DNA of 64,000 bases from positions 2,976,001 through 3,040,000 of the forward strand of contig NZ_CP022753.1 in NCBI RefSeq assembly GCF_002263495.1, in the 5' to 3' direction. The notes beneath the pieces were generated by a model. That model had not been told where the DNA came from. It made no database searches and saw nothing but the letters and a program-made list of their open reading frames with translations. Every line of letters begins with the position of its first letter. The first letter of the stretch is position 1. Shown piece after piece: positions 45,222-54,147 of this stretch. Source of the DNA: Nocardiopsis gilva YIM 90087 (GTDB lineage Bacteria; Actinomycetota; Actinomycetes; Streptosporangiales; Streptosporangiaceae). Made by a program: the position numbers and the translations under genes.

Positions 45222-46073
45222 GTGAGCAAACAAATCCGGTGGAATTACCTCATGGACATGGACGGGGTGCTCGTGCACGAGGAGCACCTCGTTCCCGGCG
45301 CCGACACCTTCGTCTCCGAATTGCGGGACAACGGCATCGGCTTCATGGTGCTGACCAATAACTCCATCTACACCCCCCGCGACCTGCGGGCGCGCCTCCT
45401 GCGTACGGGCCTGGACATCCCCGAGGAGTCCATCTGGACCTCCGCGCTGGCCACCGCCCGCTTCTTGAAGCAGCAGCGGCCCGGCGGCTCGGCGTTCGTG
45501 GTGGGGGAGTCCGGGCTGACGACGGCCCTGCACAGCATCGGCTACGTGCTGACCGACCGCGACCCGGACTACGTGGTGCTGGGGGAGACGCGCACCTACA
45601 GCTTCGAAGCGATAACCCGCGCCATCCGGCTCGTGGAGGGTGGCGCCCGCTTCATCGCCACCAACCCCGACGAGAAGGGGCCCAGCCGCGAGGGCTCACT
45701 CCCGGCGACGGGCGCGGTCGCGGCGCTCATCGAACGGGCCACCGGACGCGCCCCCTACTACGTGGGCAAACCCAACCCCCTGATGATGCGCTCGGCGCTG
45801 CGTGCTCTGGGTGCCCACTCGGAGAACACGCTGATGATCGGCGACCGGATGGACACCGACGTGCGCTCGGGGCTGGAGGCCGGGCTGCACACGCTGCTGG
45901 TCCTCTCGGGCATCTCCGACCACAAGACCGCCGACCTGTTCCCCTACCGGCCCACGCGTGTCCTGGACTCCGTCGCCGACCTGATCGGCGCCACGGCCGA
46001 CCCGTTCGGCGAGGACTGGTCGGGCGAGGCGGACCTGCCGCCGGGGGCGGTCAAGGAAGCCAAGGTCGACTGA
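45222..46073 (+). CDS. HAD-IIA (NagD-like) phosphatase
   Basis: 283-residue HAD hydrolase. Motif [13 protein letters not shown] (nucleophile and acid Asp), motif [10 protein letters not shown], motif III Lys in [11 protein letters not shown] and motif [12 protein letters not shown] are intact, with a class IIA cap between motifs II and III. Probable small phosphorylated substrates such as nucleotides or sugar phosphates. The GTG start is needed to keep the first beta strand. GGAGG sits only one base before it, so initiation may be leaderless or the spacing unusual. Same strand as and 137 bp after fxsA. Confidence 0.92.
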   Translation: MSKQIRWNYLMDMDGVLVHEEHLVPGADTFVSELRDNGIGFMVLTNNSIYTPRDLRARLLRTGLDIPEESIWTSALATARFLKQQRPGGSAFVVGESGLTTALHSIGYVLTDRDPDYVVLGETRTYSFEAITRAIRLVEGGARFIATNPDEKGPSREGSLPATGAVAALIERATGRAPYYVGKPNPLMMRSALRALGAHSENTLMIGDRMDTDVRSGLEAGLHTLLVLSGISDHKTADLFPYRPTRVLDSVADLIGATADPFGEDWSGEADLPPGAVKEAKVD

Positions 46074-46114
46074 GCGTCCCCGACGCATGTGGGGCACAGC
46101 GGCGTGAGCACGCA

Positions 46115-46157
46115 CGACGAGGGGCGGTGGCCTGGTTCTGGCCACCGCCCCTCGTCG
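46115..46157. terminator. strong bidirectional terminator between HAD gene and rbpA
   Basis: Perfect 18-bp stem (46115-46132 with 46140-46157) and a 7-base TGGTTCT loop, placed 42 bases after the HAD stop and 20 bases after the rbpA stop on the other strand. Confidence 0.9.
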
Positions 46158-46177
46158 AATGTGTGGAAGCGGACGCG

Positions 46178-46564
46178 TCAGGCGCTCTGCCGCTGCTCCG
46201 CTGTCATCGCTTCCAGGTGCTCCTGCTCCTCCTTGCGGCGGGCGCGGAGGAGGGCGAGGCGTTCGGCGAGGACCTCTTCCAGGTCCTCCATGCTCCGGCG
46301 CTCCAGCAGCATGTCCCAGTGCGTCCGCGCGGGCTTCGCCTTCTTCTCCTGCGGCTCCTCCCCGTTGACCATCAGGGCGTTGTCGCCGCAGAACCGACAC
46401 TCCCAGTTCGCCGGGGTCTCGGCCTCAGTGGCGAAGGTGACGGAGAAGCGATGGCCCCGGGGGCAGTCGTAGGTGACCTCTTGGCGAGGTGCCAGGTCGG
46501 TGTTGCGGTCGTTCTCGTAGCTGGTCGCCCCGAGTCGTGTGCCGCGAAGTGCTCGCTCGGCCAT
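46178..46564 (-). CDS. rbpA: RNA polymerase-binding protein RbpA
   Basis: 128-residue transcription factor that binds RNA polymerase and group 1/2 sigma factors and stabilises the open complex. Seen: the N-terminal tail (MAERALRGTRLGATSYENDRN), the zinc-ribbon-like core (VTYDCPRGHRFSVTFA and WECRFCGDNALM, with Cys residues placed for metal), the basic linker (EKKAKPARTHWDMLLERRS) and the sigma-interacting helix (SMEDLEEVLAERLALLRARRKEE). Length fits the streptomycete protein. A SigR-type promoter precedes it, as known for rbpA of Streptomyces coelicolor. Confidence 0.96.
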   Translation of the reverse strand: MAERALRGTRLGATSYENDRNTDLAPRQEVTYDCPRGHRFSVTFATEAETPANWECRFCGDNALMVNGEEPQEKKAKPARTHWDMLLERRSMEDLEEVLAERLALLRARRKEEQEHLEAMTAEQRQSA

Positions 46565-46606
46565 CGTGTGCGTGCCTCCAGGCGCTCTAGCGGTCTTCGT
46601 GGATGT

Positions 46607-46632
46607 AACGCGTCGGTCCGTGTCAAGATTCC
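46607..46632 (-). promoter_or_regulatory. SigR-type promoter of rbpA
   Basis: On the minus strand GGAAT (46628-46632), 18 bases, GTT (46607-46609), giving a leader of about 35 nt. A TTGACA hexamer inside the spacer region may also serve a housekeeping promoter. Confidence 0.7.
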
Positions 46633-46633
46633 C

Positions 46634-46663
46634 CTGACAGGGGTAATCCAACCGTGCGATAAT
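46634..46663 (+). promoter_or_regulatory. housekeeping-type promoter divergent from rbpA
   Basis: CTGACA (46634-46639), 18 bases, GATAAT (46658-46663) on the plus strand, a near-consensus sigma-70-type promoter. It points away from rbpA into a stretch with no plus-strand gene. Confidence 0.5.
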
Positions 46664-46669
46664 GTTCAG

Positions 46670-46889
46670 CTCTTTGTGACGAACCTATCGCCCATTGTGA
46701 CAGCTGGGCCATTCTCTCGCCCTGCGACTCCTCCGCGTTGCGGCACATCGCCCCTGGTTGTCCGTTGTTTTGCCGGATCTTTACCGTGCGGTGGTGGTGT
46801 GCCGTACGGGGATCTGAAGTCCCCGCCCGGCAGATGAACAAAACAGACCCGCCCGCGCATTCCCCGAGTTCCGGGAACGCGCGGGCGGG
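46670..46889 (+). ncRNA. candidate small RNA opposite rbpA
   Basis: A 220-base stretch between the plus-strand promoter at 46634-46663 and the terminator hairpin at 46848-46889. It includes a compact hairpin at 46801-46831 (GCCG, GGGGA, 7-base loop, TCCCC, CGGC) and no coding frame. Inference only. Confidence 0.25.
46848..46889. terminator. terminator hairpin of the Ddn-family gene
   Basis: Stem CCCGCCCGCGC with GCGCGGGCGGG (46848-46858 and 46879-46889), one mismatch, then an inner TTCCC/GGGAA stem. It lies just beyond the stop of the minus-strand reductase gene and could also end a plus-strand transcript. Confidence 0.75.
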
Positions 46890-46896
46890 GCCTGGG

Positions 46897-47304
46897 TCAC
46901 TCGGCGCGCTGGAGAATGACGACCGGGATCGGACGGTCGGTCTTGGCCTGGTAGTTGTCGTAGTCCGGCCACACCTCGGCCATGAGCGGCCACAGCCGCG
47001 CCTTCTCCTGCGTCGAGGCGGTTCTCGCGTGCGCGGTGAACCGGTCGCCCTTCACCTGGACCCCCACCTCCGGATGCGCCGTGAGGTTCTTGTACCAGGA
47101 GGGAGAGTCCGGCGCACCGCCGTTCGAGGCGACGACCACGAAGTCGGCGCCGTCGGACCGGTAGATGAGTGGGGTGGTGTACCGCTTCCCCGTCTTGCGG
47201 CCCGTTGTGGTGAGGAGAAGGACGGTCGTGCCCTTCACCCAGTCGTGTCCCTCCTCGCCGTCGGTCGCCTGGTAGCGCTCGACGTGTTCCTTGCCGAACA
47301 GCAC
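46897..47304 (-). CDS. deazaflavin (F420)-dependent nitroreductase family protein
   Basis: 135-residue split-barrel protein of the Ddn family. The family pattern is clear: VLLLTTTGRKTGKRYTTPLIYRSDGADFVVVASNGGAPDSPSWYKNLTAHPEVGVQVKG, ending with a Trp/Tyr-rich helix (LWPLMAEVWPDYDNYQ). Relatives use reduced cofactor F420 to reduce quinones or xenobiotics; the physiological substrate is unknown. Start at MLFGKEHVERYQ. It is transcribed singly, followed by a strong hairpin. Confidence 0.93.
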   Translation of the reverse strand: MLFGKEHVERYQATDGEEGHDWVKGTTVLLLTTTGRKTGKRYTTPLIYRSDGADFVVVASNGGAPDSPSWYKNLTAHPEVGVQVKGDRFTAHARTASTQEKARLWPLMAEVWPDYDNYQAKTDRPIPVVILQRAE

Positions 47305-47340
47305 GATGTCACCCTGCCCTTCGTCCGGTTGCGCGGGCCC

Positions 47341-49014
47341 CTAACCATCGGCCCTCGGGACGGCCACGGCGGTGGCCTCGCCTCCGCGGCCGCTCTCGGC
47401 ATCGGTGTGCGCGCCGTCGCCGGTGTCGGCCTCCGCGCTGGTTGCGCTCTCGGTGTCGCCCGCGGTCGAGTCATCGCTGTGCGGGCGGGTGTGCCGCAGC
47501 AGATAGGCCGACAGCACCGCCGTCACGATCAATACCCCGGCACCGAGGTAGGAACTCACGTGGATTCCCTGGGTGAAAGCCTCGCGGGCGACCGCCAGCA
47601 GCTCCTGTGCGGCGGCCGGGGGCAGTTCGGCGGCCGCCCCCGTGGCCCCGGCCAGAGTGTCGCGAGCGGCGTCCACGGCCGCGTCCGGCAGCCCGCTGGG
47701 CGTGTTGGCGTTGATGTAGGCGCGGTAGATGGCCGTGGCGACGCTGCCCAGGACGGCGATGCCGACCGCGCCGCCGAACTCGTTGGCGGTCTCCGAGATC
47801 GCTGAAGCCGCACCGGCGCGCTCCGGCGGCGCCGAACTCACGATGAGGTCGGTGATCAGGGCGGTGACCGCGCCCAGCCCGCCGGACATCAGGATGCCGC
47901 CGACGACGATGTAGGGCAGGCCGGACTCCGCGCTGATCCCGGTGATGACCAGGATGCCGGAGGCCGCCACCAGCAGACCGCCGCTCACGATGAATCCGGA
48001 CCGGACGAAGCGCACCAGGATCGTGGCGAGCGTGACGCCGACCATCATGCCCAGCAGCGAGGGCATCGTCCACACGGCGGCCATGAACGGTCGCAGGCCC
48101 AGCACCAGCTGCAGGTACTGCGACATGAAGAACATGGCGCCGAACATCGCGAACATGGCGAGGGTGACCGCGCCGAGCGAGGCGCTGAACGCGCGGGCGC
48201 GGAACAGGTGCAGGTCGATCATGGGGTGGTCCACCTTCCGCTGCCGGTGCAGGAACACCGCCCCGAGGGCCAGCCCGACGACGACGCACAGCGTGGAGGT
48301 CCACGCGAAGCCGTGCTCGGCGAACATCTTCATCCCGTAGATCACCGGGAGTACAGCGGCCAGCGAGAGCACGGCGCTGATCAGGTCGAACCGCCCGGCC
48401 TTGGGATCACGGAACTCCGGAACCATCAGCGGGGCCAGGGCGAGCACCAGCACCATCGCCGGGAGGTTGAGCAGGAACACCGACCCCCACCAGAACGACT
48501 CCACCAGCAGGCCCCCGATGATCGGCCCGAGCATCGCGCCACCGCTGAACCCGGCCGTCCAGATACCGATGGCGGTCCGCCGCTGCTGGGGGGAGTGGAA
48601 CATGTTGCGGATGAGCGAGAGCGTGGACGGCGCCAGCGTCGCACCGCCGATCCCCAGTAGGGCGCGGGCGGCGATGAGCATCTCGGCGCTGGTCGAGTAG
48701 GCCGCGGCCAGCGACCCGACGGCGAACAGGGCGGCGCCGGCCATCAGCACCCGGCGCCGCCCGATGCGGTCGCCCAGCGAACCCATGGTGATCAGGAGAC
48801 CGGCCAGCAGGAACCCGTAGATGTCGATGATCCACAGCAGCTGCGCGCTGCTGGGCCGCAGGTCCTCACCGAGCCAGGGGAGGGCCATGTACAGCACCGA
48901 CATGTCCATCGAGACGAGCATCCCGGGCAGCACCAGTAGTCCGAGCCCGATCCATTCCTTGCGTCCGGCGCGCCCGCCGGTGTCCGTGGTTGTGGTGGTC
49001 GCGGTTGAGTCCAT
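47341..49014 (-). CDS. MFS drug:proton antiporter, DHA2 family (EmrB/QacA-like)
   Basis: 557-residue transporter with about 14 hydrophobic segments. Motif A between helices 2 and 3 reads GSLGDRIGRRRVLMAG, and motif C-like glycine-rich GFSGGAMLGPIIGGLLVE follows. The N-terminal tail is Thr-rich and the C-terminal tail acidic. Predicted to export toxic compounds or a secondary metabolite using the proton gradient. Start at MDSTATTTTT: GGGAG lies only one base from the ATG, so initiation there is uncertain, but no better start exists. The frame continuing upstream to 50481 is a shadow of the divergent dehydrogenase gene. Confidence 0.93.
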   Translation of the reverse strand: MDSTATTTTTDTGGRAGRKEWIGLGLLVLPGMLVSMDMSVLYMALPWLGEDLRPSSAQLLWIIDIYGFLLAGLLITMGSLGDRIGRRRVLMAGAALFAVGSLAAAYSTSAEMLIAARALLGIGGATLAPSTLSLIRNMFHSPQQRRTAIGIWTAGFSGGAMLGPIIGGLLVESFWWGSVFLLNLPAMVLVLALAPLMVPEFRDPKAGRFDLISAVLSLAAVLPVIYGMKMFAEHGFAWTSTLCVVVGLALGAVFLHRQRKVDHPMIDLHLFRARAFSASLGAVTLAMFAMFGAMFFMSQYLQLVLGLRPFMAAVWTMPSLLGMMVGVTLATILVRFVRSGFIVSGGLLVAASGILVITGISAESGLPYIVVGGILMSGGLGAVTALITDLIVSSAPPERAGAASAISETANEFGGAVGIAVLGSVATAIYRAYINANTPSGLPDAAVDAARDTLAGATGAAAELPPAAAQELLAVAREAFTQGIHVSSYLGAGVLIVTAVLSAYLLRHTRPHSDDSTAGDTESATSAEADTGDGAHTDAESGRGGEATAVAVPRADG

Positions 49015-49227
49015 GCTCCCACCGTGGTCCGCCCCGCTGACGGCGCACGCACCCGGCGCTGACCGCACCCGCCCCACCCGCTGACCGTGCTGACGGGACC
49101 GGTACGCGGGCACCACCCCGACCGGCGGGCCAGCGCCGCGGACGGGCGGGGACGGGCTACCGTCGGCCGCCGTCCGCCCCATGCCGCCTCCGTCGGCCAA
49201 TGCGCGGCAAAGGCCGCCCCAAGGTGT

Positions 49228-49257
49228 TTGACACCCCACACGACCTGCGGCGACGAT
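49228..49257 (+). promoter_or_regulatory. promoter candidate of the alcohol dehydrogenase gene
   Basis: TTGACA (49228-49233) and GACGAT (49252-49257) with an 18-base spacer, inside the 369-bp divergent gap. The -35 is embedded in a small palindrome GGTGT-TTG-ACACC (49223-49235). The rest of the gap shows no gene. Confidence 0.35.
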
Positions 49258-49383
49258 GCCAGCGGAGGCGAGGGTCGCTGTCCGCGGCCGCCCGCATCCT
49301 CGTCGATCGGCGCACCCGCCTCCGGTCCAGCCGAGCTCGGCGCGACGCCGTGTGTCGGACCGTCGAGCCCCACAGGCAGCGCC

Positions 49384-50493
49384 ATGACCACGATCACCGC
49401 GGCCGTCGCCCGCGACACCATCGGCATCGAGCAGCTCGAACTGGACGACCCCCGCCCCGACGAGGTGCGGGTCCGGTACGCGGCGTCCGGACTGTGCCAC
49501 ACCGATCTCGAGGCCGCGGCCGGTCGGATGCCGACACCGCTGCCCGCCGTGCTGGGCCACGAAGGGGCCGGGGTCGTGGAAGCCGTCGGATCGGCCGTCG
49601 AGGGCCTGGCACCCGGGGCGCGCGTCCTGCTCAGCCTCGACTCCTGCGGGCACTGCGCCAACTGCCGACGCGGCATGACCATGTACTGCGACGAGCACAT
49701 CGCGCTCAACTTCGGGGCGCAGCGCGCCGACGGCAGCGTCGGACTGCGCGACGCCGCCGGCCGGCCCGTGCACGACCACTTCTTCGGGCAGTCCTCCTTC
49801 GGCTCCTCCGGTCTGGTGCACGCGCGTGCCGTGGTCCCGGCCGACGACGACCTCCCCTTCGAGGTGCTCGCGCCGATGGGGTGCGGCGTCATCACCGGGG
49901 CCGGCGCCGTCCTCAACTCGCTGCGGGTCGAGGCCGGATCCACCGTGGCGGTGTTCGGCCCGGGCACCGTCGGCCTGAGCGCGCTGCTGGCCGCCGTCGC
50001 CGCCGGGGCGGCGCGGACCATCGTCGTCGGCCGCGACCAAGGGCGCCTCGACTTCGCCCGATCGCTGGGGGCCACCGACGTGATCGACTCGCGCCACGTC
50101 GACCCGCTGACCGCCATCCGGGAGCTGACCGGCGGGCGCGGTGTCGACTACGCCGTCGAGAGCACCGGCGCGGTCGGGGTGATGCGCACCGCCGTCGAGG
50201 CGCTGGCTCCGCTCGGCGCCGCGGCGATCCTGGGGGTCGCGGGGCCCGGCCAGGAGCTGTCGGCCGACGCCTTCGAGCTCCTCAAGGGGCGCACCGTCAC
50301 CGGCTCCGTGATGGGCCACCAGTCCCCGGCCGTCCTCATCCCCCGGCTCCTGGCGCTGCACCGGCAGGGCCGGTTCCCGGTGGACCGGCTCGTCACCACC
50401 TACCCGCTGCGCGACATCTCCGCCGCCATCGACGACGTGCGCGGCGGCCGGACGGTCAAGGCCGTCCTCCTGCACGACCACGGAGCCGACTGA
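49384..50493 (+). CDS. zinc-dependent alcohol dehydrogenase
   Basis: MDR-family dehydrogenase of 369 residues. Catalytic zinc site: Cys in SGLCHTDLEA, His-Glu in LGHEGAGVVEA, Cys in PMGCGVITGAG. Structural zinc: CGHCANCRRGMTMYC. Rossmann site: VAVFGPGTVGLSALLAAV. The overall pattern matches NAD-dependent aryl-alcohol or class III-like dehydrogenases. Substrate not determined. Start at MTTITAAVARD; the frame further upstream is GC-bias noise. Divergent from the MFS exporter, so the two could share regulation. Confidence 0.93.
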   Translation: MTTITAAVARDTIGIEQLELDDPRPDEVRVRYAASGLCHTDLEAAAGRMPTPLPAVLGHEGAGVVEAVGSAVEGLAPGARVLLSLDSCGHCANCRRGMTMYCDEHIALNFGAQRADGSVGLRDAAGRPVHDHFFGQSSFGSSGLVHARAVVPADDDLPFEVLAPMGCGVITGAGAVLNSLRVEAGSTVAVFGPGTVGLSALLAAVAAGAARTIVVGRDQGRLDFARSLGATDVIDSRHVDPLTAIRELTGGRGVDYAVESTGAVGVMRTAVEALAPLGAAAILGVAGPGQELSADAFELLKGRTVTGSVMGHQSPAVLIPRLLALHRQGRFPVDRLVTTYPLRDISAAIDDVRGGRTVKAVLLHDHGAD

Positions 50494-50523
50494 GACCCGT
50501 GCGCGGAGTTCCGAGGTGGCGGG

Positions 50524-53500
50524 TCAGCCGCCCGACGCCGAAGGGACGGCGCCGGTCAGCGCCAGCGCCCGGTCCAGGGGCAGCGTCGCTCCCCGGCCGC
50601 GCGCCGCGTCGAAGGCGGTGCCGCCCAGGGCGGCGCGGCACCGCTCGGCCAGGTCGCGGCTGTCGGGGGCACGGTGTCGGGGCACCGCGCAGGGCGGCCG
50701 ACGTGCCGAGCAGGACCGCGGCGCCCTCGGCGTCGCCGTCGATCATCGCGGCGGCGGCCAGGCCGTCGGCCACCGGCGCGGAGATCCGTGCTCCGGGGAT
50801 GGACTCCAGCGCCTGAAGGTAGATAAAGCGGGCCCGCGCGGTGTTCCCCTCGGCCGCGGCGATGCCGCCCAGGGTGATGTGGATGAGCGCCCGCGTCTCG
50901 ATCGCCGAGCTCGACCCCGCCTGGCACTCCGTCAGTGCCGCACTGCACAGCCGCCGCGCCTCGCCCGGGGCGCCGCGCCGCAGGGCGACCTCGGCCAGCC
51001 GGCGGTAGGCCCCGGCCAGAGCCTCGTGGATCCCGGCCCGGCGGGCGATCTCCGCCGCGTGCCGGTGGTCGGCCTCGGCGCCGTCGAGGTCGCCCAGGCT
51101 CGCGCGGCCGGAACCGCGCAGGGACAGGATCTCCACGGTGTCCTCTGTGGCACCCAGCGCCTCGGTCATGGCCAGTGCCTCGTCGGCGTGGGCGATACAC
51201 CGCTCGCCGTCGCCGCGCAGTTCCGCGAGTCCGCCCAGGCCGGTCAGCGCCAGCACCATGCCCCAGCGGTCGCCGAGCGATCGGAAGCCCTCCAGCCCCG
51301 CGGTGAACGCGCGCTCCGCCTCCTCGGCCACGTCTCCGGCGAACGCGGCGTAGCCGAGCTGGACGTGGGCGATGGCACGGGTCCAGGGGTCGGGGGCGGC
51401 CAGGTTGTCGCGCATCAGCGGGGCGATGTCGAACTGTCGCTCGGGGGCGCCGCTGGCCACCGACCACAGCATGTCGACCAGGGGGAGCCGCAGCGGGCGC
51501 GGCGTGTCCCGGACGATCGCCTCGGCCACGGCCAGGTGGGGCTCCAGCTGGTGGGCGTCTACCCCGCCCGAGGCGGCGTTGACGACACACAGCACGTACT
51601 CCTCCTCGCGCCCGGCCGGGGGTGCCGGTGCGGGGGACGCGCCGTCGGCGGAGGCGGCCGTGATCGCCGCGAGGATCTCACCGGCGAGGGGACCGGCCTT
51701 CCCGCGCAGCCCGCGCAGCCACCAGTACGGGGACAGCGCGCCGACGAGCCGCAGCGCGGCGTCCAGGTCGCCGGACTCCACCGACCAGCGCAGCGCCGCG
51801 TGCAGGTTCTCCTGCTCGGCGGCGAGCCGGGGCAGCCAGTCCACCTGTTCGGCGCGGCGCAGGTGCGGCTCGGCGGTCTCGGCGAGATCGAGGAAGTGCC
51901 GGGCGTGGGCGGTGCGGAAGCGGTCGCGCTCTTGGGCCTCCTCCAGCCGCTCGGTGCAGAACGCGCGGATGGTCTCCAGCATCCGGTACCGCCCATCGGC
52001 GGTCTCCACCAGTGACTTCTCCACCAGGCCGGTGAGCAGGTCGACGACCTCGGCCTCGGGCATCTGGCACACCCGGGCCGCCGCCTCCAGGGTGGCGCCG
52101 CCGGAGAACACGGTCAGGCGGCGGGCCAGCCGCCGCTCGGCATCCCCGAGGAGGTCCCAGCTCCACGCCACCACGGCGCGCAGGGTCTGGTGGCGGGGCT
52201 GGGCGGCGCGGTCGCCGCGCGACAGCAGCCCGAAGCGGTCGTCGATCCGGGCGGCCACCTCGGCGGCCGGCAGCGAGCGCAGCCGTGCCGCGGCCAGCTC
52301 CAGCGCGAGCGGAAGGCCGTCGAGGGCCGAGCAGATCCGCAGCACGGCTTCGGCCGTCCCCTCCTCCGCGGTGAAGTGGGGGCGGACGGCGGCGGCCCGG
52401 TCGGCGAACAGCCGCACCGCCGGGTAGTCCAGGGCCGCCGACAGGGTGCTGTCGGCGGGGGCGGAGGCCAGCTGCGGCACGGGGCACAGCCGCTCGGCGG
52501 TCAGCCCCAGCGGCTCGCGGCTGGTCGCCAGCACCCGCGCGCCGGGGCAGGCGCGCAGCAGGCGGTCGGTGAGCCGGGCGGCGTCACCGATGAGGTGTTC
52601 GCAGTTGTCGAGGACGAGCAGCAGCCGTCGCTGTGCCACGACGCCGGTCAGCCGGGCGACGGCCTCGGGCGCCTGGCCGGGGCGGCCCGGCATCAGCGCG
52701 GGAAGGGCGGTGTCGCGCGCACCGAGGGCGTCCAGGATCGCCAGGGGGAGGTCGGCGCCGTCGCTGAGCGGGGCCAGCTCGGCGAAGTACACCTCGCCGG
52801 GGTAGCGGGCCGCCGCCTCGACCGCGAGCCGGGTCTTGCCCACCCCGCCCGGGCCGGTGAGGGTGACCAGGCGCTGGGTGCTGAGCAGGGCGGCGACGCG
52901 CTCCAGCTCGTCCTCGCGTCCCACGAAGCTGGTGAGCTGGGCGGGCAGCTGCTGCCTGGGGGGCGCGGCCGCGGGCTGGGCGGGGGCGCTGAGAGCGGGG
53001 TCGCCGCGCAGGACGGCCAGGTGCAGCTCGGCCAGCTCGGGGGAGGGGTCGGTGCCCAGCTCCTCGGCGAGGACACGGCGGGCGTCCTCGAACGCGGCGA
53101 GCGCCTCGGCCCGGCGGCCCGCCCCGTAGAGGGCGCGGATGAGCTGGCCGCGCGGGCGCTCCCGCAGCGGGTGGGCGGCCACCAGGTCGCGCAGCTCGGT
53201 CAGCAGGGCGCGGTGCTCGCCCCGGCTCAGCTCGGCCTCGTTGAGATCCTCGCGGGCGGCCAGCCGCAGCTCCTCCAAGCGTTCGGCCTGGGCGCGGGCG
53301 AAGGGGGTCGGCCCGGCATCCGCGAGGGCGGGACCCGCCACAGCGACAGGGCGTCGCGCAGCAGGCCGGCGGCACGGGCGTGGTCGGCCGCGCCGAGCGC
53401 CGCGCGGCCGTCGGCGGCCAGCCGCTCGAAGCGGTAGGCGTCGACGTCGTCGGGGTCGACCGCGAGCCGGTAGCCCGCGGGATGGAACTCGACGGCCGGT

Positions 53501-53742
53501 CCGGCGCCATCGGATCCGGCCAGGCCGCGGCGCAGCCGCGACACCAGGGACTGGAGGGCGTTGGCGGCCCCCTCCGGTGGGGTGTGGCCGTACAGCCCGT
53601 CGATCAGCCGCTCGGTACCGACCACCTGCCCGGCGTCGAGCAACAGGAGGATCAGCAGCCCGCGGAGCCGTGATCCGTTGATCGTGACGGGCTGCCCGTC
53701 GCCGGAGCGCGCTTGCAGGGGGCCGAGGATACCGAACCGCAT
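50524..53742 (-). pseudogene. AfsR/SARP-type BTAD and NB-ARC regulator with two apparent frameshifts
   Basis: About 1,072 residues if repaired. Order: OmpR-type winged helix (MRFGILGPLQARSGDG and onward), BTAD domain (FARAQAERLEELRLAARED to ALYGAGRRAEALAAFEDARRVL), NB-ARC ATPase (TGPGGVGKTRLAVEAAARYPG; LLLVLDNCEHL) and TPR-like repeats. Two breaks are seen. Near 53334-53336 a CCC run seems to lack one base: the frame reading LLRDALSLWR must shift to read GPALADAGPTPFARA. Near 50665-50669 a GGGGG run has one base too many: the tail DSRDLAERCRAALGGTAFDA, ending at 50524, is in another frame. Both are homopolymers and they cancel, so sequencing error is the likeliest cause; true decay is possible. 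Confidence 0.85.
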
Positions 53743-54147
53743 GGCAATGATTTTCGCCCACCTCCGGTGCCGCCGGTGACATGTCGGGGGTGTGGTCCCG
53801 TTCACCGGGGCCCGTCCCCCGCTCGCCTGGATCGTGGCACGTCGCCCGGGAACGCCCGGATGCCGCCGGAACGCCCCTATTCTCCCCGCGGCCACCCTAT
53901 CGGAGCTGTGGATCATGGGGCCGGGCCTTCCGGTCCGCCGTGCTGTGCCGGTCGGTCCCGGAGCCGCGGGAGCCGCGCAACGCCCGCGGAATCGAGCTTC
54001 CGGCTCTTGACGCGGGGTGCCCCGTCCCCCAATGATCGGTCGGGCGACGTAACGGTGGATATCCACTGAATCACCCAATGTCGCCATCCCATTACCCCGC
54101 TACTGAATCCCCACTGATCCCCCTTCAGTTCGCAGGAGGTTGACCGG
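53743..54147. promoter_or_regulatory. divergent control region with 11-bp direct repeats
   Basis: 405-bp gap between the BTAD regulator and the S37 peptidase. At 54100-54121 two 11-bp units repeat head to tail (CTACTGAATCC, CCACTGATCCC), and a third copy of ACTGAATC lies at 54065-54072. SARP-type regulators bind heptamers at 11-bp spacing, so this could be a target of the neighbouring regulator. No gene is supported here. Confidence 0.35.

Noticed and set aside
46838-46865. GGAAT-N19-GTT on the minus strand inside a terminator hairpin
   Set aside because: The spacing differs from the other three sites, GGAAT is part of a terminator stem, and it is about 270 bases from rbpA.
49014-50481. Upstream extension of the MFS exporter frame
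   Set aside because: The extra 489 codons are antisense to the alcohol dehydrogenase gene and not protein-like; the exporter starts at 49014.
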